DNA from: an uncultured Verrucomicrobiota bacterium
GTDB taxonomy: Bacteria > Verrucomicrobiota > Verrucomicrobiia > Limisphaerales > UBA9464
Reading direction: 5' to 3'
DNA length: 34,215 nucleotides
Assembly (NCBI GenBank): GCA_903835555.1
Contig: CAILNN010000312.1
Span: 1-34,215, forward strand
The notes beneath the pieces are model-generated. The model made no database searches. It saw only the letters and a program-made list of their open reading frames with translations, and was not told where the DNA came from. Every line of letters begins with the position of its first letter. The first letter of the stretch is position 1. This document shows, one piece after another, positions 7,961 through 16,768 of this stretch. The position numbers and the translations under genes are program-made.

Positions 7961-7996
7961 CCTTCGGTGGGTTCGGAATCCGCAGCGGTGGCTAAC

Positions 7997-8692
7997 CTAG
8001 GAATTCATGGCGATCATTTCGCAGAGGTGCTTGTCATCGGACCGGATGCGGATGGCCAGAGTTCGACCAAGGGCCAGCAAAACCGGGGTGGCGATATCGG
8101 GATGGAGTCGGCAGAGTTCGCGGAAGCTGTTGCCCTCAATCTTGAATAGAGTGACCGGGTTATCCGAGATCGCATCGGTGATCCGCGGACCGCGATCGAA
8201 AAGGGATATCTGCCCAAATTGACCGCCGGACTCCTGGATGCCGATCAGGATTTCTCGTTCATTGGCAAAAATGCGCTGACGGACCTGACCTTCGATGACC
8301 AGATAGAGGGAATCGCCGGACGAACCTTGCTTCATGATCGTGGCAAAAGCAGGGAAATGGACCAGCGAGCCAAATTGGATAACGACCGAGAGTTGATCTT
8401 CCGAAAGTTCGGATAAAACACGGACCCGGCGGAGCATCGCTGGGCGAACCTCTGCGGAAGCAGCGGCAGTCAAGTTGGACTCCGGAACGAAAAAAAGTTC
8501 TCGAAGTCCCGGAAGGTCACCGGCTTGCAGCCAGCGTCGGGCGTGTTCGCAGAAAATCCAAGAGGCGGAGTGAATCCGCTCATCTCGGACCCAGGAACGA
8601 AGTGCGTCCAAAGCCACTGGACCATAGATCATGTCATCCAGAGCCCAGACCCGGTATTCAGGGCGGGGAATTTCCATAGGGATTAACCCCAT
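7997..8692 (-). CDS. GYF_2-like / cyclic-nucleotide-binding domain fusion protein
   Basis: This 231-residue soluble protein has two parts. Residues about 12-62 (YRVWALDDMIYGPVALDALR...RI...W) resemble the GYF_2 domain common in PVC bacteria. Residues about 85-215 form a CRP-type cNMP-binding beta barrel (GDSLYLVIEGQVRQRI, then GGQFGQISLFDRGPR). There is no DNA-binding helix-turn-helix, so it is not a complete CRP-type regulator. In the phosphate-binding cassette the usual FGE is FGQ (Q151), although R160 remains, so cyclic-nucleotide binding is doubtful. The ATG at 8692 is chosen because GGAGG (8699-8703) lies 6 bases before it; an ATG at 8677 has no such site. It is divergent from lutA. Function unknown, perhaps a protein-interaction sensor. 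Confidence 0.8.
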   Translation of the reverse strand: MGLIPMEIPRPEYRVWALDDMIYGPVALDALRSWVRDERIHSASWIFCEHARRWLQAGDLPGLRELFFVPESNLTAAASAEVRPAMLRRVRVLSELSEDQLSVVIQFGSLVHFPAFATIMKQGSSGDSLYLVIEGQVRQRIFANEREILIGIQESGGQFGQISLFDRGPRITDAISDNPVTLFKIEGNSFRELCRLHPDIATPVLLALGRTLAIRIRSDDKHLCEMIAMNS

Positions 8693-8784
8693 GGGACGCC
8701 TCCAAATGAAAAAGCCAAGGAAAAATGCAATATTTTTGCCCATTGGCGGCCGGCCTAGAATAGGGCAACTTCTTTGCCGAACCG

Positions 8785-9501
8785 ATGACCGTCACGTTGT
8801 TCATCCCTTGTTTCATCGACGCGCTTTATCCGCGAGTCGGCATCAGTATGGTGCGATTGCTGGAGCAATTGGGCCATCGGGTAGAATGCCCGGACGACAT
8901 TGCCTGCTGCGGACAGCCGGCGTTTAACTCCGGTTGCTGGCCGGAGGCTCGCGCGGTGGCGGAGCCGGTGCTCACGGGGCTGCGGAACTCCGAGGTGGTG
9001 GTCGTCGCATCGGGTTCGTGCGGGGCGATGCTGAAAAAGTTTTACCCTGACTTGTTTGCCGGAACCGACCGGTTTACCGAAGCAGGAGTGCTCTCTGGAA
9101 AGGTCTGGGAATTTTCGGACTTTTTGGTTCGCGGCCTGGGCGTGACCGATGTCGGGGCCAAGTTCGCGGCAAAAGTGACCTTTCATGATGGATGTCACGG
9201 TTTGCGTGAGCTGGGAATCAAGAGCTCCCCGAGGAAGCTTTTGGAACGAGTGCAGAGTTTGGAATTGATCGAAATGGCGGATAATGAGACCTGCTGTGGG
9301 TTTGGCGGGACATTTTCGGCCAAATATCCGATGATTTCAACCGCCATGGGGGAAGTTAAGTGTGCGTCGGCCCAAGCCACGGGAGCGGATTACATTGTCT
9401 CGAATGACTCCAGTTGCCTGATGCATCTTCAGGGCCTGCTGACGGTACGCCAGCAGCCGATCAAGACCATTCACCTCGCGGAAATCCTCGCCTCCCGATG
9501 A
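8785..9501 (+). CDS. lutA: L-lactate utilization protein LutA ((Fe-S)-binding, CCG domains)
   Basis: LutA is one of three subunits of the LutABC iron-sulfur complex that oxidises L-lactate to pyruvate. The 238-residue product has two CCG domains: C41-C42-G43 in IACCGQPAFNSG, and C170-C171-G in NETCCGFGGTFSAK. Each CCG has a partner cysteine, including C79 and the DGCH at 135-138. Length matches the family (about 240). It begins an operon of four genes; its stop overlaps the lutB start by ATGA at 9498-9501. The ATG at 8785 begins MTVTLFIPCFID, the family start. No strong Shine-Dalgarno is visible. The related glycolate oxidase GlcF-type subunit is excluded by size and by neighbours. Confidence 0.92.
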   Translation: MTVTLFIPCFIDALYPRVGISMVRLLEQLGHRVECPDDIACCGQPAFNSGCWPEARAVAEPVLTGLRNSEVVVVASGSCGAMLKKFYPDLFAGTDRFTEAGVLSGKVWEFSDFLVRGLGVTDVGAKFAAKVTFHDGCHGLRELGIKSSPRKLLERVQSLELIEMADNETCCGFGGTFSAKYPMISTAMGEVKCASAQATGADYIVSNDSSCLMHLQGLLTVRQQPIKTIHLAEILASR

Positions 9502-10889
9502 CAGCCGCCCATCAATTCCTGGAACAAGCGCGCAAGGTCACCCGTGACCTGCGGCATCGCGGGCTAATCCAAACAGCCCTGCGCAAGTATGAGGTCAAGC
9601 GCGACGAAAAAAAGCGGGCTTTTCCAGATTGGGAGTCGGCGCGACAAGCGGCGGCAGAGGTGAAGTGGGATGCAATTAATCATCTTGATACGTATCTGGA
9701 AGATTTTGTGGCCCGATTGGAATCCCGGGGAACCCGGGTGCACTGGGCATCGACAGCAGCGGAAGCGCGGGATGCCATTCTCGGGGTGGTTCGGGAGCGA
9801 AAAGCGAAAGCGATTATCAAATCGAAGGCGATGACCGCTGAGGAAATTCACCTCAATGACGCCTTGGAGAAAGAGGGATACGCGGTGGTGGAGTCCGATT
9901 TGGGCGAGTATATTGTCCAACTGCGCCACGAACCGCCGTATCATATTGTCTTTCCGGCGATGCATCTGACCCGGGATGAGATCAGCGACTTGTTTCATCG
10001 GGAACTCGGCAGCGCCCAGACGCGCGAACCTGAGGAGTTAACCATGATCGCGAGGCGCGTCATGCGGCAGAAGTACATCACCGCCGATGTGGGGATCACC
10101 GGGGCCAACTTTGCGGTGGCCGAAACCGGAATGATATCGATCACGGAAAACGAGGGTAATGCGCGGCTCACGGCGGCGCTGCCGAAGACGATGATCACCC
10201 TGCTGGGGATTGAGAAAGTCATTCCGGCACTGGAAGATTTGGCTCTGTTTCTCCCCATGCTGGCCACGGCTGGAGCGGGGCAAACCTTGACCGGATACAA
10301 CACGATGTACAGCGGTCCCCGCCAAGCTGGGGAGGCGGATGGACCGGAAGAATGGCACGTGGTGCTGCTGGACAATCGGAGGACGGAATTGCTGGCTGAT
10401 CCAGAACAACGAGATGCGCTGCACTGCATTCGTTGCGGGGCCTGTCTGAACGTGTGTCCAATTTTTAAGAATGTGGGAGGCCACACCTATGGGACGGCCT
10501 ATTCCGGTCCGATTGGCAGCGTGATCACGCCGCACTTGCGGGGACTCAAGGACTGGAAGCACTTGTCGGGGGCCTCATCGCTGTGCGGGGCCTGTACGGA
10601 AGCTTGTCCGGTAAAAATTGACCTTCACCATCACCTACTGCAAAACCGACGGAATGCGGTGGTGGAGGATGCGCCGATTTTGGAGCGTCTCGCCTATCAG
10701 CTATTTGCGATGGTGGTCAATCACCCGACGCTTTGGCAATTCGCCAAGGAACTGGGACGAACCTTCCAACCGCTTCATCGATGGGTATTGCGGAGCAAAT
10801 TGGACCCAGCGCGGGCATGGACCGCGACCCGGGACATTCCGCCGATGGCGGAGATGAGTTTCAAGGAATGGTGGAGGACCCGCCGATGA
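9498..10889 (+). CDS. lutB: L-lactate utilization protein LutB (ferredoxin-type)
   Basis: LutB is the electron-carrying subunit of LutABC. The 463-residue protein has an N-terminal LUD-type region followed by 4Fe-4S motifs C310-IR-C313-GA-C316-LNV-C320-P and C363-GA-C366-TEA-C370-P. A C-terminal DUF3390-like part follows (LLQNRRNAV...WW). Length matches B. subtilis LutB (about 475). The ATG at 9498 is chosen because it overlaps the lutA stop and begins the family-like MTAAHQFLEQARKV. A longer frame to 9414 would lie wholly within lutA. Its stop overlaps the lutC start (ATGA, 10886-10889). Confidence 0.93.
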   Translation: MTAAHQFLEQARKVTRDLRHRGLIQTALRKYEVKRDEKKRAFPDWESARQAAAEVKWDAINHLDTYLEDFVARLESRGTRVHWASTAAEARDAILGVVRERKAKAIIKSKAMTAEEIHLNDALEKEGYAVVESDLGEYIVQLRHEPPYHIVFPAMHLTRDEISDLFHRELGSAQTREPEELTMIARRVMRQKYITADVGITGANFAVAETGMISITENEGNARLTAALPKTMITLLGIEKVIPALEDLALFLPMLATAGAGQTLTGYNTMYSGPRQAGEADGPEEWHVVLLDNRRTELLADPEQRDALHCIRCGACLNVCPIFKNVGGHTYGTAYSGPIGSVITPHLRGLKDWKHLSGASSLCGACTEACPVKIDLHHHLLQNRRNAVVEDAPILERLAYQLFAMVVNHPTLWQFAKELGRTFQPLHRWVLRSKLDPARAWTATRDIPPMAEMSFKEWWRTRR

Positions 10890-11638
10890 GCGCACGCGAA
10901 CAAATCCTGGGCCGCATCCGCGAAGCCCTGCGGAAACCAGCACCATTTCCGGGTCACGGCCATGGCGGCAACGACGAGCATCCTGGCCACGAACACGCGG
11001 CCACCCCTGCCCTACTGGATCGGGGCGGCATTGCTCAACCGATTATCCCTTTGCGCCCCTCGGTAGCGGCCCGCCCATGGCTGCCGCCCGGTGGGGTGAC
11101 ACATCAGGAGCAGTGGGAACGTTTTTGCATTGCATCGACCGAACTTAAGACAACGGTTTTTGAATTTGGGAGCATCGAGGAAGCCCATGCCAAGCTGCGC
11201 GAAATGGCGATTGCACAGGCGTGGACCGGCGTGGCCTCGCATCATGGCCCGCTGACGGATGCAGCCGTGACGGCTTTGGCACTTCCGACTTTGTTTACTG
11301 ACGGTGGGTACCCCGTGAATGATTTGGAAAAATGCTCCGTTGGCATCACCGAATGCGATGCGTTGGTGGCGCAAACGGGAAGCATCCTGGTGACCAGCCG
11401 GAGCACGGGTGGACGAGCTTTGAGCGTGCTGCCGCCACATCATCTGGTTCTCGCCCGACGCGGCCAACTGGTTCCCGATCTGGGGACAGCACTGGAGCAA
11501 TCCAAGAGGCGGTACGCACCAGACTGGCCTAGCATGATCTCGTTTATCACGGGTCCCAGCCGTACGGGCGATATCGAGCGAATCCTGGTCCTCGGTGCCC
11601 ATGGACCCAAGCAACTGACGGTTTTTTTACTTCCTTAG
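10886..11638 (+). CDS. lutC: L-lactate utilization protein LutC (LUD domain)
   Basis: LutC is the third LutABC subunit, containing the LUD domain. The 250-residue protein begins MSAREQILGRIREAL and later shows GITECDALVAQTGSILV and PPHHLVLARRGQLVPDL, the conserved LUD segments. An unusual His/Gly-rich patch at residues about 22-38 (FPGHGHGGNDEHPGHEH) could bind a metal but may be a simple linker. The ATG at 10886 overlaps the lutB stop by 4 bases; a longer frame to 10733 lies in lutB. LutC proteins usually have 220-240 residues, so this one is slightly long because of the patch. The next gene starts 23 bases downstream. Confidence 0.9.
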   Translation: MSAREQILGRIREALRKPAPFPGHGHGGNDEHPGHEHAATPALLDRGGIAQPIIPLRPSVAARPWLPPGGVTHQEQWERFCIASTELKTTVFEFGSIEEAHAKLREMAIAQAWTGVASHHGPLTDAAVTALALPTLFTDGGYPVNDLEKCSVGITECDALVAQTGSILVTSRSTGGRALSVLPPHHLVLARRGQLVPDLGTALEQSKRRYAPDWPSMISFITGPSRTGDIERILVLGAHGPKQLTVFLLP

Positions 11639-11661
11639 CATCGATTCAACACCGATTGACC

Positions 11662-13896
11662 ATGTCCACTCCGACTTATCAGTATGTTCACAACCTTTGG
11701 CAGGATGATGCCGCCGTCGCGCTTGATCCTGTCGGGCGCCTGATCTACCGCTCCAACCAATTGGGCAGCGATCAGCGCATCACCAACACGGGAGGCGGCA
11801 ATACCTCCTCAAAGATTGACGCGACGGACCCGCTGACGGGCAAGTCCGTAACCGTGCTTTGGGTCAAGGGTTCGGGCGGTGATCTTCGGACGAGCCTGCG
11901 AGAGAATTTTTCCTCTCTTTATCAATCCCGACTGTTGGAATTGCAGGAGATGTATCTGGCACGTCCGGACAAGGGGCTTAAGTCGACCGCCGAAGACGAC
12001 ATGGTGTCGATGTTACCCCATTGCACCTTCAATTTGAATCCACGCGCGGCCTCGATCGACACGCCGTTGCACAGTTTTATTCCGGCGCGTCACGTGGACC
12101 ACATGCATCCGAATGCGATTATTTCGATTGCTGCTTCGGAACGGTGCGAAGCGCTCACGCAGGAACTATTTGGCGGCAAGATGGCTTACGTGCCGTGGAT
12201 GCGACCGGGGTTTGAGCTGGGGCTGGCGATGCAGGACATTGTCCACAAACAACCGGAAGCCACGGCTATCATGATGGGCCAGCATGGTTTCATTTCCTGG
12301 CACGATGATGACCAGGCCTGTTACCACCGCACTCTGGGCTACATTGAGCAGGCGGCCGCCCACATCGAGAAACAATACGCAGCCAAAGGGGGCGATGCCG
12401 CAGCTTTTGGCGGGCCGTTGCACGCCGCACTGCCAGAAGCGCATCGGCGATTCGTGTTCGGACGTCTACTGCCGTGGTTGCGAGGTCAACTCAGCCAGAA
12501 CAAGCGTCAGATTGCCACGATCCAGGATGACGAGAAAATCCTTCGTTTTGTCAATTCAAAGGATGCGCCCCGGTTATCAGAACTGGGGACTTCGTGCCCC
12601 GACCATTTCCTGCGGACCAAAATCAAGCCGCTTTACCTGGCAACAACGGGTGACGAACTACCCTGTGCAAACGCCACCGAGGCCGACTTGCTTGGCCTGG
12701 TGGAACGATTGAAGAAGCGCCTGACCGACGGCATTGCCGCTTATCGCCGGGATTACGCCGATTATTATCAGCGTTGTAAACGCTCAAATTCGCCAGCGAT
12801 GCGGGACCCGAGTCCGACCGTTATTTTGTTGCCCGGGCTGGGCATGGTTGCATGGGGCAAAGACAAATCGGAATCGCGGGTCACAGCAGAGTTTTATAAC
12901 TGCGCCGTGGAAGTGATGCGTGGTTCGGAAGCCATCGATCGGTATATCGCCCTGCCCCAACAGGAAGCTTTTGACATTGAGTACTGGTTGCTGGAGGAGG
13001 CCAAGTTAAAGCGGATGCCGGCAGAAAAGGAGTTGGCCCGCCAAGTCATCGTGGTCATCGGAGCGGGAAGCGGGATCGGCAAGGAGGTTGCGCATCGTCT
13101 GGCCAAGGAAGGTGCCCATATCGTTTGTGTGGACGTTAAAGCCGAGAGCGCGGAGGCCACCGCTCGGGAATTAATCGCAAAATACGGAGTGGGCATTGGT
13201 GTGGCGGGCAGCGGCATTTCCAACTGTGGAATTGCCATCGGACTGGCCTGCGATATCACCAATCGCGCCAGTATCCGGGCCTTGATCGATCAAGTGGCTT
13301 TGGCTTATGGCGGCTTTGACAGCATTGTGGTGACGGCAGGGGTCTTCTGGCCCAGCGACACAACTGGCCACATCCCAGACGACAAATGGGAATTCACCTT
13401 CCGTGTGAACGTAACCGGTTCCTATCTGGTGGGTGATGAAGCCGCCCGGACTTGGAAGGAACAAGGACTTACCGGGGCGCTTGTGCTCACCACCAGTGCC
13501 AATGCGGTCGTCGCCAAGAAGGGAAGCGTAGCTTATGATTGTTCCAAGGCGGCGGCCAATCATTTGGTCCGGGAGCTGGCGATGGAATTGTCGCCGTTGG
13601 TGCGTGTCAACGGAGTTGCCCCCGCTACGGTGGTACAGGGTAGCGCCATGTTTCCGCGCGACCGTGTGATTGGGTCGCTCGCCAAATACAACATTCCCTA
13701 TACGGAGACTGAAGAGGATGACGTTTTGCGCGGCAAGCTGGCCCGCTTCTATGCCGACCGGACATTGACCCGGTCTCCAATCACCCCGGCAGACCAGGCA
13801 GAAGCGTTCTTCTTGCTGGTGAGCCAACGCTTGAGCAAGACGACCGGCCAAGTCATTACGGTGGATGGCGGTCTGCATGAGGCGTTCCTTCGGTAG
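11662..13896 (+). CDS. Bifunctional rhamnulose-1-phosphate aldolase / lactaldehyde dehydrogenase
   Basis: The 744-residue fusion joins a class II aldolase (about residues 1-440) to a short-chain dehydrogenase (about 460-744), the RhaEW/YuxG architecture. The aldolase splits L-rhamnulose-1-phosphate to DHAP and L-lactaldehyde, and the dehydrogenase oxidises lactaldehyde to lactate with NAD. The aldolase has NTGGGNTSSKI and the zinc ligands in H144-VD-H147-M-H149. The SDR has a Rossmann glycine motif (VIGAGSGIGKEV), a NAG-like TAGVFW, and the catalytic Y625-DCS-K629. The ATG at 11662 is preferred over TTG at 11656. It follows lutC by 23 bases, so lactate would pass straight to LutABC. Other L-rhamnose genes (isomerase, kinase) are not in this window. 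Fuculose-1-phosphate or a related ketose-phosphate is an alternative substrate. Confidence 0.9.
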   Translation: MSTPTYQYVHNLWQDDAAVALDPVGRLIYRSNQLGSDQRITNTGGGNTSSKIDATDPLTGKSVTVLWVKGSGGDLRTSLRENFSSLYQSRLLELQEMYLARPDKGLKSTAEDDMVSMLPHCTFNLNPRAASIDTPLHSFIPARHVDHMHPNAIISIAASERCEALTQELFGGKMAYVPWMRPGFELGLAMQDIVHKQPEATAIMMGQHGFISWHDDDQACYHRTLGYIEQAAAHIEKQYAAKGGDAAAFGGPLHAALPEAHRRFVFGRLLPWLRGQLSQNKRQIATIQDDEKILRFVNSKDAPRLSELGTSCPDHFLRTKIKPLYLATTGDELPCANATEADLLGLVERLKKRLTDGIAAYRRDYADYYQRCKRSNSPAMRDPSPTVILLPGLGMVAWGKDKSESRVTAEFYNCAVEVMRGSEAIDRYIALPQQEAFDIEYWLLEEAKLKRMPAEKELARQVIVVIGAGSGIGKEVAHRLAKEGAHIVCVDVKAESAEATARELIAKYGVGIGVAGSGISNCGIAIGLACDITNRASIRALIDQVALAYGGFDSIVVTAGVFWPSDTTGHIPDDKWEFTFRVNVTGSYLVGDEAARTWKEQGLTGALVLTTSANAVVAKKGSVAYDCSKAAANHLVRELAMELSPLVRVNGVAPATVVQGSAMFPRDRVIGSLAKYNIPYTETEEDDVLRGKLARFYADRTLTRSPITPADQAEAFFLLVSQRLSKTTGQVITVDGGLHEAFLR

Positions 13897-13911
13897 CCAT
13901 GGGCGTAGATG

Positions 13912-13939
13912 GGACCCGCCTTTAGGACGGGGCGGGTCC
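13912..13939. terminator. GC-rich hairpin after the lut/rhamnulose operon
   Basis: GGACCCGCC (13912-13920) and GGCGGGTCC (13931-13939) are perfect complements around a 10-base loop, 15 bases after the stop. No T-run follows, so it is a transcript-end or RNA-stabilising hairpin rather than a classical terminator. Confidence 0.45.
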
Positions 13940-14061
13940 ACGTGAGTGAGAGTCTGGAGTCGAACGTAATCGAGAGAAACATGGATATCCACGCCCGTCT
14001 CACCACAGCGTCTATCGGCCACTTTCCGACGCAGCGATCCACTTGAATTTCTTTCCAATCT

Positions 14062-14571
14062 ATGCCCATTTACGAGTACGCCTGTCCGACCTGTCGGCGG
14101 ATATTCAGCTTCTTATCACCCCGGGTAAACCCGGACAAGATACCGACCTGCCCGAAATGCGGTGGCCAAAATCTTCAGCGGGAGATGAGTCGATTTGCCA
14201 TGCTCAAAAGCACACCGGAGCAAGCGGCCAGCGGACCGGAGGACATGGTTGGCGAGGGTGGTCCGAACTTTGACGATCCACGGGTGGCGCGCACGATGGC
14301 GGAGATTGAGAGTGAAATGGACCATCTGGATGAGAACAATCCCCGTCACATGGCCCACATGTTGCGAAAAATGAAGGAGATTATGCCGCCAGGAGCAGCG
14401 ACGCCGGAGATGGAGGTAGCGCTGAAGCGGCTGGAGGCTGGTGAAGACCCGGAAAAGATCGAGGAAGACATGGGCGACGTCTTCGGAAGTTTGACGGGAG
14501 AAGGCGATGAGGATTCCGAAGGCGGCGGTGGTGGGGCTTACTCGCGGGACGACGGGCTATACGGGTATTAG
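14062..14571 (+). CDS. FmdB-type zinc-ribbon protein
   Basis: The N terminus MPIYEYACPTCRRIFSFLS with C8/C11 and C30/C33 is the FmdB (CxxC...CxxC) zinc-ribbon domain, a small family of putative regulatory proteins. Only the first 45 or so residues match. The rest is acidic and Met-rich, with a short amphipathic helical part (HMAHMLRKMKEIMP) and a Gly/Glu/Asp-rich tail (DSEGGGGGAYSRDDG). FmdB proteins are usually 70-110 residues long, so 169 is long. The ATG at 14062 has no strong Shine-Dalgarno. It stands alone between the rhamnose operon and a convergent minus-strand peptidase. The role is not known. Confidence 0.8.
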   Translation: MPIYEYACPTCRRIFSFLSPRVNPDKIPTCPKCGGQNLQREMSRFAMLKSTPEQAASGPEDMVGEGGPNFDDPRVARTMAEIESEMDHLDENNPRHMAHMLRKMKEIMPPGAATPEMEVALKRLEAGEDPEKIEEDMGDVFGSLTGEGDEDSEGGGGGAYSRDDGLYGY

Positions 14572-14590
14572 GGGTGGGAAAATCGAGGTA

Positions 14591-16252
14591 TTAACGAGGC
14601 GGGGGTGCCATGGCTTCGCGGCGGGCTTTGAATTCTGAGCCGGGGTTCCAGACGGGCCATTCGGGCTGATTGGCTACGGTCCAGCCGACTTGGTACAGAA
14701 GTCCCAAGTCTTCGATGGCACCGGAAAGGTCCCAGTCGGGTTTCACCTCGTCGGAGACTTTGTGGTAGTCGTGATCGGTGAATTCATCGGTCTTGAGCTG
14801 CCCCCAATTGGTCGGGCGTCCCAGATAGTCGAGCGCCGACTTCATGTAGAGGGCGGGAACACCTACTTTGGCAAATTCGAAGTGATCGCTGCGGTAGAAG
14901 GTCCCTTTCTCCGGCATCGGTTCGGACACGACCTCACGACCCTGTTGTTTTGCGAAGCGAACCACCTCATCATCCAAGGTCGAGTTTCCCAGGCCGACCA
15001 CGGCGACGCTGTGGGTGCGTCCCCAGGTGTTCAGGCCGTCCATGTTCAAATTAGCGAGGGTCTGACGTAATGGATGGGTGGGATGAGTGGCGTAGTATTT
15101 GGCTCCCAACAGGCCCTGTTCCTCCCCGGTTACGGATAGAAATAGAATGGAACGTGCCGGCGGAGGCCCAGCCTTGAACGCTTGCGCCAAGCCGAGGAGA
15201 CCGGCTGATCCGGTGGCATTGTCTTCGGCACCATTGAAGATTTGATCGCCGGTCAGTTTCGGGTCGCGTCCGAGATGGTCCCAGTGGGCGGTCACGACCA
15301 GCCATTCGTCGCGACGGGCGGGGTCGGAACCGGGAAGCACTCCGGCCACATTGCGAGAACGGACATGTCGCACCTGGTTGGTGACGGCGAAATCGACGGT
15401 ACTGCCCAAGTTGAGCGGGTGAAACTTGCGGTCGATGGCCATCGCTTTGGCCAGTTCGTAAGTCAAACCAGCGGAGCCAAACAACGCCCGGGCACGGTCC
15501 TGACTAATCCACGAGGCGACCCGCACCTGGGGTCCGGGAGCGTCTTCCAGATCGAATCGTTCCCGGCTCCAGGAATTGATTACGACAAACCATGGGTATC
15601 CGGCGGGACCTGTCTCATGGACGATGATGGCGGCGGCAGCCCCTTTGGCGGCGGCGATTTCGTACTTGTAGGTCCATCTCCCGTAATAGGTCATGGCTTT
15701 CCCCTTGAACATCTTCGGGTCGAGCTTGCTGGGATCGACGGGGTCCGGGATGGGGGGATCGCCAACCAGCATGACCAGGGTCTTGCCCCGGACGTTGACG
15801 CCTTTGTAGTCGTCCCAATCGTATTCCGGTGCGACCACGCCGTAGCCGACAAAAACCAAATCACTGTTGGTGACGGCGACGGTCGGTTCGGTCAAGGGGG
15901 ACCAGGCGACGAAATCCTGGGGATAGTTCAACGGCTGGAACGATCCCTTGTGATTGAACGCCGCTTGGGTGGTGGACGAGACGCCGACCATGGGAACGGG
16001 GTCGAAGTAGGTGCCATCGGAACCGCCGGGTTCGAGGTCCAAGGCTTTAAATTGGTCGGCCATCCAATGGACGGTCTTTTCCTCACCGGGAGTTCCAGGA
16101 GCGCGGCCTTCAAAGTCGTCGGAGGCCAAGACTTTGACCCGTTCCAGAAGGGTATTGGTGTTGAGGACAGCGAGACCGGGGGTCCAATCGACGGCGGTCG
16201 CTGTGTTTAGGAGCAAGCAGGAGACGACGGTAAGCCAGCCGAAGCGGAACAT
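14591..16252 (-). CDS. Secreted M28-family zinc aminopeptidase with PA domain
   Basis: The 553-residue product starts with a Sec-type signal peptide (MFRFGWLTVVSCLLLNTATA). A protease-associated (PA) domain follows (about residues 95-270, DLVFVGYGVVAPEYDWDDYK onward). The M28 catalytic domain carries the metal ligands in TAHWDHLG, NGAEDNATG, TGEEQG, NMDG and RSDHFEFA. It should release N-terminal amino acids in the periplasm or outside the cell. Two starts are possible, 16252 (MFRF) and 16282 (MSRPEVYHSP); both have a GAGG-like site about 12 bases upstream, and the first gives a normal signal peptide. It runs convergent to the FmdB gene, ending 20 bases away. Confidence 0.88.
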   Translation of the reverse strand: MFRFGWLTVVSCLLLNTATAVDWTPGLAVLNTNTLLERVKVLASDDFEGRAPGTPGEEKTVHWMADQFKALDLEPGGSDGTYFDPVPMVGVSSTTQAAFNHKGSFQPLNYPQDFVAWSPLTEPTVAVTNSDLVFVGYGVVAPEYDWDDYKGVNVRGKTLVMLVGDPPIPDPVDPSKLDPKMFKGKAMTYYGRWTYKYEIAAAKGAAAAIIVHETGPAGYPWFVVINSWSRERFDLEDAPGPQVRVASWISQDRARALFGSAGLTYELAKAMAIDRKFHPLNLGSTVDFAVTNQVRHVRSRNVAGVLPGSDPARRDEWLVVTAHWDHLGRDPKLTGDQIFNGAEDNATGSAGLLGLAQAFKAGPPPARSILFLSVTGEEQGLLGAKYYATHPTHPLRQTLANLNMDGLNTWGRTHSVAVVGLGNSTLDDEVVRFAKQQGREVVSEPMPEKGTFYRSDHFEFAKVGVPALYMKSALDYLGRPTNWGQLKTDEFTDHDYHKVSDEVKPDWDLSGAIEDLGLLYQVGWTVANQPEWPVWNPGSEFKARREAMAPPPR

Positions 16253-16768
16253 GGGTGAGTGGTACACCTCGGGTCGGGACATGGCAATATTGAGCCTCCA
16301 TTTCCCAGCGGGCGTCTGACGGGAGTCGACGGTTACCGAACGAGGCCGCTGAGTTTTTGTGCACGAGAACAACGCTGGTAACAGCGGGGCGACGCTCTGC
16401 GGGGCCGCTTTTTGGAGTCCCACTTCGACCGGACGGTAAACGACCTTTGCGAACGGGCAGCGGTAGTTATGGGAACGGGCGCGGGCGTGAAGGGGCACAG
16501 CCCCAGATCAAGTAAATTTCGTCCGATGTTGCTTTGCGTCAATTGTTTACGGGTGCATTGCGCGGGAAGACTGCTCTGCCTGGCACCGAAGCGTGCCTAG
16601 TGGGCAGATTCTAAGCCTTTCACTAATCATCCGAGGTCCCTACACTTGTCGCAACCATGGGAAGAAGAAAAGGCCATCCAAGTGCCTACCCCACCAAAGC
16701 ACTTGTTTGACGGACTTCCATTTCATCATCATGGGCAATAATAGCGTTTCGCAACGGGACGCTATCAC
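16253..16768. other. Gene-free stretch at the edge of the accessory island
   Basis: No real gene is seen. The DNA holds a terminator-like run at about 16389-16426 (GCGGGGC...GGGGCCGCTTTTT), a small GGGGC-ACA-GCCCC dyad near 16494-16506, one copy of a dispersed repeat (16523-16556), and a 7-bp inverted repeat (ATAGCGT/ACGCTAT, 16741-16747 and 16759-16765). GC seems to fall from about 16620 onward. Confidence 0.5.
16523..16556. repeat. Dispersed repeat CCGATGTT-N-CT-N-TGCGTCAATT, copy 1
   Basis: CCGATGTTGCTTTGCGTCAATTG and the bases after it match 28398-28429 with four mismatches and one gap over about 34 bases. Both copies lie in intergenic DNA near other repeats. Confidence 0.7.

Larger units (their letters stand above)
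7123..7996. other. Gene-poor stretch with hairpin, orphan ORF and repeats
   Basis: No conserved gene is visible in these 874 bases. CCGCGC (7138-7143) and GCGCGG (7152-7157) form a small hairpin just after phoR. An orphan minus-strand ORF, an inverted repeat of the AAAGGCGCTAAGACGCC type and an 80-bp dispersed repeat are listed separately. The 7660-7760 stretch holds nothing I recognise. Confidence 0.6.

Noticed and set aside
15242..16210. A 322-codon plus-strand ORF opposite the M28 peptidase
   Set aside because: It is the mirror frame of a clear M28 gene and has a Gly/Asp/Val-rich composition typical of reverse-strand shadows.
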